Assembly: GCA_963070105.1 (NCBI GenBank)
Contig: OY718807.1
Coordinates: 7,397,483-7,461,482 of the forward strand
From: Litomosoides sigmodontis
Taxonomy: Eukaryota > Nematoda > Chromadorea > Rhabditida > Onchocercidae
Direction of reading: 5' to 3'
Length of the DNA stretch: 64,000 bases
Under the pieces are notes generated by a model. It worked only from the letters and a program-made list of their open reading frames with translations, ran no database searches and was not told the origin of the DNA. The position numbers and the translations under genes were made by a program. This document shows positions 48,601 through 61,400 of the stretch, one piece after another. Every line of letters begins with the position of its first letter. Position 1 is the stretch's first letter.

Positions 48601-51600
48601 TTCAAGCTCTCATTTAGTGACATTACCGAAAAACCTTATGTTCATTAATGAGCTAAAGAGAAATAAATGATTAAACCTCAGTAAATCCACGTTTGCGATA
48701 CTCTTTACGTATGAAATTACACAGAACGTTGTAAATATGAGCTCCTTTCGGATACCAGAAAGCTGAGCCTGGACTCAACGGATGGAAAAAGTACAATTCT
48801 TGGTCACGTCCAATTTTTCTGTGATCTCGTTTAGCTGCTTCCTCCTACAGAAAGTTTAAAAAATTAAAGCAAAAACACTACACCATTCAAAGTTTAGTTT
48901 GTCAGAAATAACATAATTTGGATAATTTTTTACAACAATCATATTTAAAGGTTCAAGATAAATTTATGAAGGTCAAATGTATCTCAGCGATATTACTACT
49001 GGCTACACTCCTTGAAAGCCAGAGATATGACTGAGAGTTTCTCATTACTTTAAATACTCTTGCACATTTCTGAACGTTTATCTCTTCTAATTTCGAGAAA
49101 ACGCGAAAACATGTGCTTTTTAGGGAAGGCAGATACATTTTTCTATTTTTCTCCAAAATAGGAAAATAATTTAACTTAATGTTTTCTTAAAAGAAGCAAT
49201 AATTGCCTTTATAATCATCAAGCTATACAAAAGAGGCATTCATTGCCACCACCAAGCACCCCTACAAAATCATCTACTTATCACACCAGTATCCAGCTAA
49301 CCTGCAGTTTTTGCCATTCTTTGAGCTGTTTCGAGTCAGGAAATGACATTCCATATATGCGAATTAAAGATTCGGCATCCGATCGTCCTTCCCAATATGA
49401 ACTTGAAGTTTTGGTTACAGATAAAGCCTTAAATAAAGCTGATGTTATAGAACAACCAGAACTCTGATTCTAAAATAATAAATCTAAAACCACATCTATC
49501 GAAATATCAAATTCAATTTCAACAGTTTAGTACATATTCCATTGCCGCTTTTACCATCCTTGTTCTTCAATTCATCAAAATCAGCCAGCATTTCAAAAGC
49601 AAGACAATTCAAGAGCGAAAAAATTTTCGCACCTACCTTTACTTTGCCAGTATGACGTACATGCGGTCCTCGACACAAATCAATCAGCGGACCGCAACGA
49701 TATACAGTAGTGAAAGGGGTTGTAATTTTCTCGTTTATGATACGAATCTAAAACAAAGAAAAGACCTCATAGCATCTTCTATTACCAGAATAATATCGAA
49801 CAAAATTGTCGATAAGTAACAGACAATATTGCTCCTTCAGAAGAACCTGTTTGTACCTTGAATTTATTATATTTGAACATTTGCAGCAGATCTTCTTTTG
49901 AAACAACCAATCGCTCAAATGGCTGTTTATCCTAAAATAAGGATGCACTGAAAAAAGTATTAAAAAACAAACAGCACAATAAAATACTGAAAATGAAGCG
50001 ATAACTACAAAAGCAATAAGAATTAAAAATTAACAAATAACCTTAACAACACATCTAATAATTTGCTCCAGTTTTGGAAAATCATCTGGAGTAATTGCAG
50101 GTCCCTGAAACATTTTGCTTAATGGTTTAACGCATTTCTGAAGATTTACGAATCAGTTAGTGGTTTTTCGTACTATTAAAACTTAACTAATTTTATGTAT
50201 TTTAATGAAAGACGAAAAAAATAGACCTCCTTCCACATGTCATAGTAAAATCCTTCTGAAATTGGTGGACCATAGCAAAGATGACCACCGCAATAGCGTT
50301 CCATTGCCTCACCCATGATGTGCGCTGAACTGTGCCAAAAAACCTAAAAGTCAGGGCGTAAATCCTCATTATTTGGCTTTGTTATTCTACTACTAAAAGA
50401 GATATTATGTTCAACCGAAAAACAGCCACAACCTCGACCATTTTCAAGTTCTGATCCTGATCGGTTGTACAAACATGCTTTCGCACCACTGATTTCAGAA
50501 ACATCACTGTATATGAAATTCTGGTAATATCTAGATGGTGCAGACCAGATGAAGTCAAAGAACTCAGTTACCTTAATTCCAAAATCACTACTTTCAGAAT
50601 AGAGGACTTCCAGCACTTGAAACTGGTTTTTAATCAAGACAACTTAAGAAAGATTGGGAGAAATTTATTCAATCATTCCTTAAAAAGTAAGCAAAGAAAG
50701 GAAAGAATAAAAATGTTGTGAAATCATCGAAAAGGTAAAAGAAAAATCCATTAAGTGCTCATTTACCTGCTTTCCCTCATCGTCATCAAACTTAAGGATC
50801 TGTAGAGTTGCATCATGCTCGAATGGCCTGTCCAAATCCCACACCTGCAGGTAACAATTTAGTGAACGTCAGACATCATTAAATTCTAAACAGAGAAAGA
50901 AACCATTGAGAAAGTCTCGTGCTTATTGAAAATTTGTGAGAATAAGATCACTTAACATGCTTTGAGATAAATCAGAAACTGAAAAAAAATCGAAAAAACA
51001 AAACTTTTCCATTACATGATCATTTAAATGATCCTAGACATACATTGAAATCAAGTGAAAAAAAAACAACTGAAAACACTCCAAAAAACTTTGAAACTCA
51101 GAAAAAACAAGCCTCTCCATTAACTTTCGCTACAACAGCACTGTCAGCAAATCCACGACTGATCTGCTCTGCAATCATTAATGGAGTTGTACGCCATGAT
51201 TCTCCTTCTATCTCTTTACCATCTGGCAAAGTGATTTTAATTTTTTCTGGTTTCTGCAAAATTTTTCCAGCTTAGGACATTACGTACTCTGGAAAAGTAG
51301 AATGATTGAAAATAAGAAATAAATCAATAATAAAATGATTAAAATTAGTTATTAATTCGCAAGAAAGAACGAAAAAACCTTAGCAGCAACTTCTTCAAGG
51401 TACTTTGCCATAAGCTTATCGAACAAAGCAATCCGCTCTTCAATAAAACTTGGCCAAGAATTCAGCTCGACAGGAGTTTTAGTAATTTTCTACAAGTGAA
51501 TGCAAAGTTAATACAGATAATGCCAACGAAAGCCCATAATGGGAAAATCCAGGTAACATGGAAATCGGTGAAGGAGAAGATACCAAATACTCAATTTCAA

Positions 51601-51795
51601 ACGCCCGGTTAAACCCCATAACTCGCTTTCCTATTTTCCTTTTTTCGTTTTTCAGTTTTATAAAACTACAACGTTAGACTTCTACTTCCTTTCTTTAAAA
51701 ATTATTCATTCAACAGGAAGACAAAAGAACAGCTGTTTCTATTATAAAATGTTTCGAACTTCATTTCGTGATTCTTCCATTTTATCACCAGCCAT
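45609..51795 (-). CDS. tars-1: Threonyl-tRNA synthetase (class II aminoacyl-tRNA synthetase)
   Basis: Attaches threonine to tRNA-Thr. Twenty exons in phase from 51760-51795 (start [12 protein letters not shown]) to 45609-45704 (stop), 697 residues; human TARS1 has 723. Domains in order: TGS ([15 protein letters not shown]); editing domain with [10 protein letters not shown] and the [11 protein letters not shown] motif holding the conserved Cys/His; aminoacylation core with [13 protein letters not shown], motif 2 region [18 protein letters not shown], zinc-site MNCPGHC and [12 protein letters not shown]; motif 3 [15 protein letters not shown]; anticodon-binding domain ([11 protein letters not shown] ... 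[10 protein letters not shown]). The exon at 51113-51253 ends at GAG followed by GC, not GT, so its intron is probably of the GC-AG type. The frame continues upstream of the chosen start and could encode a mitochondrial form (see next entry). Confidence 0.95.
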
Positions 51796-51963
51796 TTCTA
51801 CTTTGGAAAATTTACAAATGCTGTTGCTGCTGAACGGTAGCTGACAGTAGAATCTAGAAATCGATCGTCTGATATTTGTAGAACAGCTGCACTTTCGAAG
51901 TAAACGACAAGCGCTGAGCAATGTCGTCAGCGTGGTGAAGCTCAATCCTAAAATGCAAAACAT
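51796..51963 (-). other. Possible mitochondrial presequence extension of threonyl-tRNA synthetase
   Basis: The first exon's frame stays open for 56 codons upstream to an ATG at 51961-51963. This extension has many Arg, Ser, Leu and Phe residues and no acidic residue until just before the internal start (for example LLRKCSCSTNIRRSISRFYC), the typical make-up of a mitochondrial targeting sequence. A strong acceptor-like TTTGCATTTTAG lies 7-16 bases after that upstream ATG, and a second, GATTTCTAG, lies near 51855. Splicing at either would remove the upstream ATG and leave the cytosolic start at 51795. Confidence 0.5.
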
Positions 51964-53526
51964 TAATAATGTAGAAGGCTTTGCATGAAGATGAATGATG
52001 GCTCATGTGTTCATTTGATTCAACAGAAACGATGGTAGCTCATGTGTTATGATGAATCAAATTAACAAAACAGCGACACAAAGACTAAGCTTAACATAAT
52101 TCATACGGATTATTCTCTCTCGACGTAGGTAAGAAGTACAGTGCAAAAACGTGACGAAAACGTTAAAAACGTTATTTCTACAATCAACTTCTATGCTAGC
52201 TAAGGAACTTCCTTGAAAAAGGTTAACTTCAACGAAATTCAAGTCAGTGGTCGTAGGGTCCAGTTGTTGTTATGTGACGATGACAGATTGTTCAATGTGT
52301 CTGGTTTTGTGGGCATGTGGCACGTAGTTAGGTGTGGTGTGGGGAGTATCACGGAGTGTTGGAACGAATCTAGCGTGAAGTTTGATAGCGTAATTGTCAA
52401 AACTTGATGTAACAATGTGAAGAGGCACGAAATGACGTCTGAAAACGTGTAAACCGCTAGAATACATTGGCCATTGAAGCATGCGTAAGTTGATTTCCCT
52501 CTGCCAGGCGTTTGGTCATTAGAAAGTGTTGGATCCTGCTGCGACCTCTGTTATCGGGAAGAAGATGGATCAATCCCTATCGAGCATAGAGTATGCGTCT
52601 ATTCTCAATTTGCACAATTCGCATTTATCTCCAAGCAGGTGAGACGTGACAAGTCTAGAAAGGCTTGCACACGTGGATTCCTGCGCTTTCTCTGGGAAGG
52701 AGGAAGAGAGAGTGATCAAAAGGATTTGTGCTATCACGAATACTGAAGGATTATCAGGAGTACATGATACGTTTGATCTGTCTTCTCCTGCTTCTTAATA
52801 TAAATACCGATCTTCCTTTGAAATCAGGTTATTACCAGAACATTTCATCGATGTTGACCTATCTTTCTCGTTAGGTGTAGTTGATGTGTTGTTATTTTCA
52901 ATTTTCATCCATCCTAATTCATATATGAATCATGATTTAAACCTTGAAGTTGTAAACTTGTGGATTTTTCCCTCTACTTTTTCTATTTTAACTGTCAAGT
53001 ATTAAGTGTGAAAAATAGTGCCAAACTTTAACATCGAGTTAGACTGAATTAGTAGAGCTTAAGTAGTTTTCACGAGAATATGTAAAGTTTTGCAATTTAG
53101 AAGATATAAGGTCAAGAGATTTTTCTGATGGAAAATTGTCGGAAAATTGTCTAAATATTTTTCATTAAATTCTATTGAGGAATTGCACAGCACTGGTTCT
53201 CTCATTTTTTCCTTTCTTAAGCCAAAAACTATCAAAATTATCTCATTCTAGCAGTGCGAAATTAACAACTTGCAAATGCATGTCGAACGGCTTAGTTTAC
53301 ATAATTTTTATAATGGAAAGATAAAGAAATTTTACATTGTGTAAATCGTTTACAACTACTGTTTGCACCGAACACGTAGAAGTGATTTACGTCCCTGTTG
53401 CATGTTCGAATTTTTTTGACCTAAATTATCATTTATCATCTGTTTCACACTGTTTAATGTTTTATTTCATTCGTATTGCTAATTCTCCTGCACGAAATTT
53501 TAAGATTGGACTACAATGACTTTGAC
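51964..53526. other. Intergenic region between divergent genes
   Basis: Separates the minus-strand synthetase from a tentative plus-strand gene. It is less AT-rich around 52.2-52.8 kb than its surroundings. I see no supported exon or RNA gene; promoters for both directions would be expected here. Confidence 0.5.
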
Positions 53527-54576
53527 ATGGAAGATGAAAGTTCGCTTATTTTGGCCTATGATAGGTATCCTTTCGGGGATAATGGCCGGATTATCATTCA
53601 CTATTATTTATCACGTAAATTTTTTTTAATTTCGTATTTTTTACATCATTTAAAATTCCAATTTTTTACACAATTTAAAACTCTCTATTTTTCTATACGT
53701 AATGTAATGAAAGCCTATTTGTGAAAAATATTTCAAAAAAAGATTGATATATCCTTATTCAAAGTAAGTATTACTTTTGCCTCAAGTAATAATGAGCCCA
53801 TCGGTGAATATAGCGGTGGTGTGATGCAATAAGGGTATGAAACTTACGTTGGCATTCATTAAATGTCTAAATGACAAATGCTGTTGGAGGAATTCGTTTC
53901 TCAGCAAGTCAAGCAATTTATGAACATTTCACTTGGTTAAATACTGAAATGTCTGTAGAATTGGAGTGCAGCTGTAATGGCATTTATCAGTTCCATATCA
54001 GCTGTGAATCTTTTGCTCATACATCGAAGGCATATCATGGGGACGATGTTGATGCTATCCGAAAGCAAAGTTAAATTCATTTTTGCTATTAGTAAGTTGC
54101 TTCTCTTCTGTATAAGTTATAGCAATTTGACAGCTGCAGCCACTTTAACTTACTGCACGAAAAGAAATTGCATTTTTTTATGTACGCAAACGCAAAAATG
54201 TTCGTGTTAATTAATTAATTAAGTCAGTAGTAGTCTGATTTTAAAAAGTATTATTGGTGTATTTCTTTCAAACTTACGACTAGAGTCTTTTGCAGATTGC
54301 ATATTATCTATACTGTGTTTTGTTGGAGTGATCGTTTGCCTTACACTTGCTGCTACTTGGCATCAAAGTTTATCACCTAAGGATTTGAAGAAGGAGAACC
54401 TTTGGATAACAGCAGTGTGGTTTTTTATGACATTTAAATGGTTCATTCTTTCAGTGTGGTACATTCATCGCTATACATCCCAAGTAATCATTCCAGTTTT
54501 AACAATATTAACTGAAAAAAAACTATGGATAAGGAAATTTTTGATTAAGGAAAAATTAAAAAATGTGAAGGGATAG
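53527..54576 (+). CDS. Tentative multi-span membrane protein
   Basis: Weak but suggestive model. An ATG at 53527 begins MEDESSLILAYDR, followed by a possible donor. An exon near 53958-54091 reads NWSAAVMAFISSISAVNLLL and then a charged HRRH turn. It joins in phase, after a TTTTGCAG acceptor, to an exon at ~54297-54576. That exon reads NCILSILCFVGVIVCLTLAA, then SLSPKDLKKENLW, then a further hydrophobic stretch AVWFFMTFKWFILSVWY, and stops after LIKEKLKNVKG. Three hydrophobic spans of membrane length are visible. The link from the first exon to the second is unresolved. I do not recognise the family. Confidence 0.4.
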
Positions 54577-54887
54577 GAAGATGAAATCATTTGCCAATAT
54601 TTGTGCTAATTGAGAATTAATATCCGGTTTTATAAATTATGCTTTTAAATGATGAAATATAAGGAGTATCGGAAAGTAGCGCAACTCAGTACTATCTACA
54701 TTATCTAAGATGATATAAGTGTTTTAAAAAATTAACATTTATAATTTCTTATTCCATTTTTCGAATTTCCCTCTCTAAATATATCATGAACCTTCCATGC
54801 TAAACAGTATCCTTCATTGCTTGAAGCCTTTCTTGTATGTGTAGCAAACGTAGGGTTGTAAGGCTTGAAGTTATTTTTCATACATTC

Positions 54888-55264
54888 ATGGAATCAGAAC
54901 TGGATGTGATAGAACTTGCTCATTTTGAAGAGGAAGAGAGTTGCAGTTACTCAAGCGGAATTTCGTATTTCGATTTTAGTATGGGGAATAATTGCATGTT
55001 TTAAAAAGGAAAAATTTTTTCCTGTTTAGGAAGTAAGCGATTGACAAATTCACGAGTATGCAAATGATTTATATCAGGTTAGTATATGTTGAAATATTTG
55101 CAGCAATCAACGGAACAACTGTTGAGCTAACGCATCGACTTACATCAGCGATTACGGTTGTTCGCTGGTACTATTTGCTTTATTCTGCTCTGTGTTTCGT
55201 CTGTTTGTCGGTGTTTTATTCCTATTTGTACGACATTAATGTAATGGTCAGAGAAATGAGCTAA
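54888..55264 (+). CDS. Tentative small single-span membrane protein
   Basis: Two exons that join in phase: ~54888-54979 and ~55105-55264. The first starts at an ATG and encodes an acidic amino end (MESELDVIELAHFEEEES). The second, after a TATTTGCAG acceptor, contains one hydrophobic span (WYYLLYSALCFVCLSVFYSY) and stops after VMVREMS. About 83 residues. It lies 0.3 kb downstream of the previous tentative gene on the same strand and has a similar acidic start, so the two could be related or form one larger gene. Family not recognised. Confidence 0.4.
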
Positions 55265-58128
55265 AAAATTACTAAAAAATTACCTTCGCATTGTTGACGT
55301 CAAGTCATATTAGCACCGTTTGTAAGACGTAAACATCAAATCAATCGTTCTCTAATTTCAGTAAGCATTTAACCAGTCATAACTGTTCTGTTGCTAATAT
55401 CATAATCTGCTAGTGGAAGAACAGTGAAGTTTATGAATATCGTTCTGCTTACTTTTTTTTTTTTTAATATCCAAGATAATATGAGAAATGACGTGTAGTA
55501 ATATAAATATGGTAATATGTAATATATGACGTTTAAAATGTTTCTCCACAAAGCATCTTACCCATAATTGTATTTTTGCATATGGAAATTTAATCAAAAA
55601 GTTAAAGATATAAGCATCTAATGAGATTGAATGTATTTTTTTCAACCACGTGGAAGGTTTAAAAGCGCATAAATGACAGTTCTGAACTCGCGAGCATTTA
55701 TACCAACTTCATTTGATAAGCTGTAAATTGTATAGTTAATTCCAATTCTGTCGAAGTAGTTAATCAAAAATTTTTTTTGAATTTAAATCAATCATCCTAC
55801 TTTCTCGCTCGCTTACCACTACCTATATCGTTATGATTTCTTAACCCTAAACCAATTCAAAACTAACCGATGATAAACACTTATAACTAACATTGACAGA
55901 ACTAAATTTTGAATATTGTACTGAATTGATAAGCAAATACGGGGAGCCCTTTTTTTGTCATATTGGGAAAGTAACACTGAGCATGAGAAGTAAGATTTAC
56001 AGAACTGTCCTTTAGTGATCATATCGTTGCCAAACTTGCTTGTTACATTTCCTTAAATGAAATCGATTCATTTCGTTAATTCTATTTGATCGATATTTAA
56101 AAAATCTCTCTCTGTTCAAACATCACCGAATAGTTTTCAGTCATTGAAAGTTTTACTGATTTTTTATAAGTTGAAATTGACTTTTTAACAAAGTATAACT
56201 TTGTTCTTGAAATTTAAGCAGTCTTTTTTATTTGTTTGCTGTTTTAGCAAGCACTTTTGTAAATCTTGTCATCTTTGCAGCATTTTTTTTAATCACTTTT
56301 TCCACTAAATCACTGATTTCATACATATTCTGCTTCTGCTCGAATTTGATTGAATTAAATGAACAGAGATGAGACGATTATAAAAATGGAAAAAACAAAA
56401 AAACAACTATCATTAATATGTATATATTTCACAAGGAATTTATAATTAATTCAAATATCATTGAGCTCAATAATTTAAAAATCGATTTCAGCAAACATAA
56501 ATTACATTTAAAAAAGTATTTCAACATACTTTTACATTGAATTAAATACCGTACTCTTCATCAAATTGCTTCGAGAGAAATGTATCGTTATATTTTTAAT
56601 TCTTTAATTGTTAATATCCAATAAAAAATTTTCACGTCGATCATCTTGAGAAGAAAAATAAATAAGAATCTTTTTTAAGGAAAAAATTTTCACGTATATT
56701 AAAAATTCATTGCAACTTTATTGATTCTGTAAAGATTTGAAAAAAAAAAACGAAACGAAAAAAAGGCGAACTAATTTTAGGCAAATTCAACGAATGAAAT
56801 TTCCTCAATTATCTCATAATGATTTGAAGTGCCATAATGATTTATCAAATCGAATAAAGAATTCAGTGAATTTAATGAAGTATTTTTCTGAATGAAAATT
56901 TGATTTTGATAATTGGCTGAAATTGGAACTTTACATCCTTCACATTCTTGACAGGATTTATCGATGTATGTCATTTCTCACTGTCAGAATCGAATAAATC
57001 ACCGGGCCCCTGAAATTAAGAAAAAAAAATCTTTTCTTTCAATTTATCATCCTAGATTCTTGCTCATATGAACGTAGTAGGCTGGAAGACTCAGAATTTT
57101 TAATTTAATTTTTAGAAGTTATGCTGTTATAGTTACGACTAATAAACAAACGTTTAATTCCACCAGTATGAGTTGCTATAATATTTTTTTGCTTTTTACA
57201 GTAGATTGTCCATTTCATATTTTGAGATTTGACTTCCAAAATGTTTTATCACTTCATGCCACATAGGTATAACGCAAAAAAATCACTTCGTTACAGTTCT
57301 ATAATTCAAGTGGAAAATTTTACTTGTGCTATTTTTTCATCGAGCATTCGAAAAAAATCAACCTGACTGGTACTTTTAATTTGCCTAAAAACCGCAATTT
57401 AGCATTTTATTTTATTTTATTTTTTTTTGTTAATTTTCAAAGCAAGTTCAAACAAACCGAATTTTGGAAACTTTAGTTGTACAACATTGCCAACACCGAG
57501 AACTCAGTCTGGAAAATTATTGAAAAGAAATTTATTGAAATAATTCAAAATTACTTTATTGGTTTGTTGATATGAACAGTCTTTGATTCTTGAGCTTCGT
57601 TATCTGAGGACTTTCTGAAATTAGTATTTTAGCAGAAAATCATTGAAGCTCTCTTTCACTTTCTTTTCTCTATTCATTAAAATTGGAATTAATTGTGAAA
57701 GAAATTAGGAAATTTAAATTGCTCAAGAATTTCATGTCAACTAAGAATGATATTGCACTTCGAAATTAGAAAACATAAAAATAGGTCAAAAGCATATTTC
57801 TCAATTCAAAAAAAAATTTTCTATTATTCTTCAAATGCAATTTGAGGCTCATTTTCATCAGCTATAAAGATTAAGAATTGCGCCTCAAAAAAGAAGTAAA
57901 AAAAGCGTTTTAATGAACGGTTTTTTTATGCGAAAGAGACTGAAAGAGCATCGAGGGATAATTGGAGGATGAGGATTAATGAGAAATTAATTAGTGAAAT
58001 GAAATGAACGACTCACTGGATGGTAGGGAGATATTAGAGAGAAGAGTGATGAAAGGTATCTAAAAGATTATTCAACAGAGGATTTCAGTAAACGATTTGA
58101 AATTGAATCCGTGAATTACTTAAAAATT
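55265..58128. other. AT-rich region with one possible minus-strand exon
   Basis: Nearly 2.9 kb without a firm gene. At about 56958-57009 on the minus strand, after an AATTTCAG acceptor, an open stretch reads either GPGDLFDSDSEK or, one frame over, GPVIYSILTVRND. The second reading fits the phase of the donor at the end of the exon at 58129-58437, so it may be that gene's last exon. Confidence 0.4.
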
Positions 58129-58437
58129 TTACTTTGATTCAAGTGTAATTCGATTACAGATATCCCAGCGTGCCAATGGTGGACAACCACTACCACTTTT
58201 ATTGTAATCAGTAGGAGTAGTTGTTGCTTCTCTGCTCATACAACAACTACTACTACTACTGCCTTTACCGGATACTTCGGGTAAATTTAACGCTTCGGAT
58301 GTTAGCATCGATTGAGAGTCGAGCAGGTGTTCGGTGGTGTCCAGCAGTGACCGAATGGAATTTTGCGGTTCCAAATTGGTTGAATCGAAATTAGATTCGA
58401 GCTCTGTATTATTCGTTGTCGAAAATCGACAACCCAT
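58129..58437 (-). CDS. Putative acylated protein with MGC N-terminus
   Basis: A single open frame of 102 codons plus stop, starting MGCRFSTTNN. Gly-2/Cys-3/Ser-6 is the classic pattern for N-myristoylation with nearby palmitoylation, which anchors proteins on the cytosolic face of membranes. The body is Ser/Thr/Glu-rich with a poly-Ser and CC stretch (SSSSSCCMSREA) and ends CPPLARWDICNRITLESK. A usable donor (GTAAAATTT) overlaps the stop, so the gene may continue to an exon near 57 kb. The MGC start recalls LAMTOR1, but I see no other similarity to it. No family recognised. Confidence 0.45.
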   Translation of the reverse strand: MGCRFSTTNNTELESNFDSTNLEPQNSIRSLLDTTEHLLDSQSMLTSEALNLPEVSGKGSSSSSCCMSREATTTPTDYNKSGSGCPPLARWDICNRITLESK

Positions 58438-61400
58438 GTCATTCTTTGCTAGCTTTTAAATATTTCCGTGAGTAGTAATGTTAAATTTCTGGATAATTTC
58501 AATCAAATATTTCAAACTTTCACAAATTAAAATGATGGAGGAAATGAACAACGATTCCTATTAAAATTGAAAGAACAGTTCAATAGTGGCGTGGGAAATT
58601 TAATCATTTTACGAATTCAATTTGCTTGCTCTACAAGCATATAAGATTTTGCTTTTTTTTGAAAATTCAAAAAATGATCATTTATTAATGTATCAATTCT
58701 AGACATCTCTAATTATAACCCGATTTTTTGATAGAAAAAATTTCGACAGCAAATCGATAAATTATGTTAGATCGGTGGATTTAGGAATGATTGTTTTTGT
58801 TTGCTCAATGAAGGAGGAAGAGGGGAGGAGGGAGAGATGAGGAAAAAATTTTAACGAAGGATTTCTCGTTCCACTCGAGAAGATGCAATCTGTAAGCAAG
58901 TAGCTGTCTGACAATTAATTTGCAATTGGCGTTAACGGATGTTGAAATGGATTAAAGACTAGGAGGATTATTTACTGGGAGAGTTTCTGTTCAGGCTATT
59001 GGAGACTTGAAATACTATTCGAATGTCAGCGGTAAAAGTAATTTGAATTAAAACCAAATTATCGAATGGAATGAAATTGAAGTTGAATGAAGTTGAAATT
59101 ATCGGAGTGATAAGGAATAATATGTTCGTTCAACTGCAATTGCAATTCGTAATCGGAACAAGATACGAATTTGAATGAGAGTAGAACGAATGTGATAAGA
59201 GATATGAAATGCTCATAAAATAATGAAAATTAATTAATCATAATCAATTAATCTTTAAGCGGTTTTTTTCTGTTTCTTGAATTTGAACCATTTAAAATTG
59301 GATAGCATCTATTTTACACTCAACAATAGTAAAAATAAATACCTCATTATTTAGCAAATTCCTTTTTCCACAAGTACATTTGTTTGTGGTAGAGAAAAAC
59401 TGCCGTGACAAATTTAATTTGTTAACTTTAACTTTAATCTCATATCGACTTATCTCAGTCTATCACTACATTTAATCTAAAATAAATTATTTACTTTCTT
59501 TCAATTCATTTTCCGTCTCATGCATTTCTCATTCAGGCAGTTTATAAAGGGACAAAAAAATAATTGTTGCTTTTCTCGCAGGGATCTTTTGTTCAGTAAT
59601 TGTCAAAAGAAATTGCAACGAAATTCTACAAAAGAAATGCATTAGAATGGATTAGAGGAATTGAGGAATTCATTCAGTGGGAGAATTCAACGTAAGAAAT
59701 ATTTGAATTTCATTCAATTATTACAACAAATGTATGAGGAAGAAGTCGGAGAAAAAGATTTTAAAATGATGTCAAATGTGTATTATTGCTAAGCAACAAA
59801 CAGCAAATTCATACTTTGTAATTTCTCTGACAACTACATCATCCTTTTTTCTTCACTTCAATTTGCTAGGTGAAAAAAACAAGCGGAAAAAAAGCACATG
59901 AGAAGCAAGCTATTGTTATTTGAGTTTTCTTGCGCATGCAAGGGAGGAAGGAGGAGACGGAGCCAGAACTTCAAATGCACTAAATTTGAGCCCAAGGCCT
60001 ACTCCCTCTTCCGAATGAATGAAAGGGCGATCGCAATAAAGGAAAAAGAAATATATGTGTCATTCCTATAGATATATACATATATATTTGAAGAGAGGCC
60101 TTAAATCAGGCAAGCAGCATTTCCCGTTCAAAAGTTTCTGAATTTATTATTTCAAGCAAATGTAAGTGTAATACGTCTCTTCTCTATACATATGTAAATG
60201 TATGCAATAGTAAGTTCTCTTTTTTTGTTCTAACCTCAAATGCTCTAAATGTTAGGCTGTAAAGTTGCAATAACGATAAAATCATTCGCAAAGTGAATGC
60301 ATTTATGCACATCGAAATTTTTAACAGAAAAAAAAAATGTTCTTTCCTTCTCACGACAGACATGATAAATGAGGTGATAACACCCAAAAAAGCTTTTCCA
60401 ATCCTCACAAACACACTGCCTTTCTTACTCACTCATAAAGAGCGCATTTGCAAAAAGCGAAAATTTTTTTTTTTTTTGAAAAAATTGTAACACTAAATTG
60501 CAAATAGCTTTTCGTTCGGATTTCAAAACTTTTTTGCAAAAAAAATTCCTGTACTTAAGACAACCGAAAAAATTAGATTTCGTCCAAAATCTGTTTCGAG
60601 TTATTGGAGATGGAATGGAATATTTCAGCTTTCAGTTCGGCCCATAGGATTTCAGCGAGCAATCCATAATTGCCCATATTTTTTTGCGTGTATACGTGAT
60701 GTGCTCATACGAATGCTGCAAGTTATCTAATAGTGCACTGTTTCATTTCACTTCTAGAATTCCTAATAATTAAATGATGAAAATTTAAAGTTTCTTTCCT
60801 TCTGCTTAACGTCTAACTTAAATTATCATTTTACGCATATTGCTATTGAACTTATCACTTAGCTTTATCTCCTTATCAGTGATATGAGTTGACATTGTCT
60901 TGTGGCTGTTAACACTGCTACATATGTTGCCTCTAATATTTACATAATATCATAGCAAAATGACTTAATGATAAAAGATTGTTTTTTAGCTGCGACGGAA
61001 AAGAAAGAAATTGTTGGAAATGGAAATTAGCTAAAATCATATAAGTGGCAAGTATATATATTCAAATGCTACGAATAAGTGATAATTGAAAATAGTAATA
61101 AACAGGCCTGAAATAATATTCCTACTCAATCTTTATACACAGAAGATGATGTCAAGGCAAAGTTGAATGACAAGTTATATAAATGTCAGTAATAAAACTT
61201 AAAAGATCACTTGTTACAAACAAATATTTCCTAGTGATATATGCATGAGAAAGAATGGAACAGATTCTAATAGGATTAACAGTAAAACTCAATTAACCAA
61301 CGGATTGGTATTAACTGATATGGAAATCAGTTAATTGAATAACAATACATTTTCAGCCCTACGATATATTTTAGCGTGGAATGCTTTCAAAAATTTTGCA

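Noticed and set aside
58129..58437. LAMTOR1 as an identity for the MGC protein.
   Set aside because: Only the MGC start is shared; the conserved helical core of LAMTOR1 is absent.
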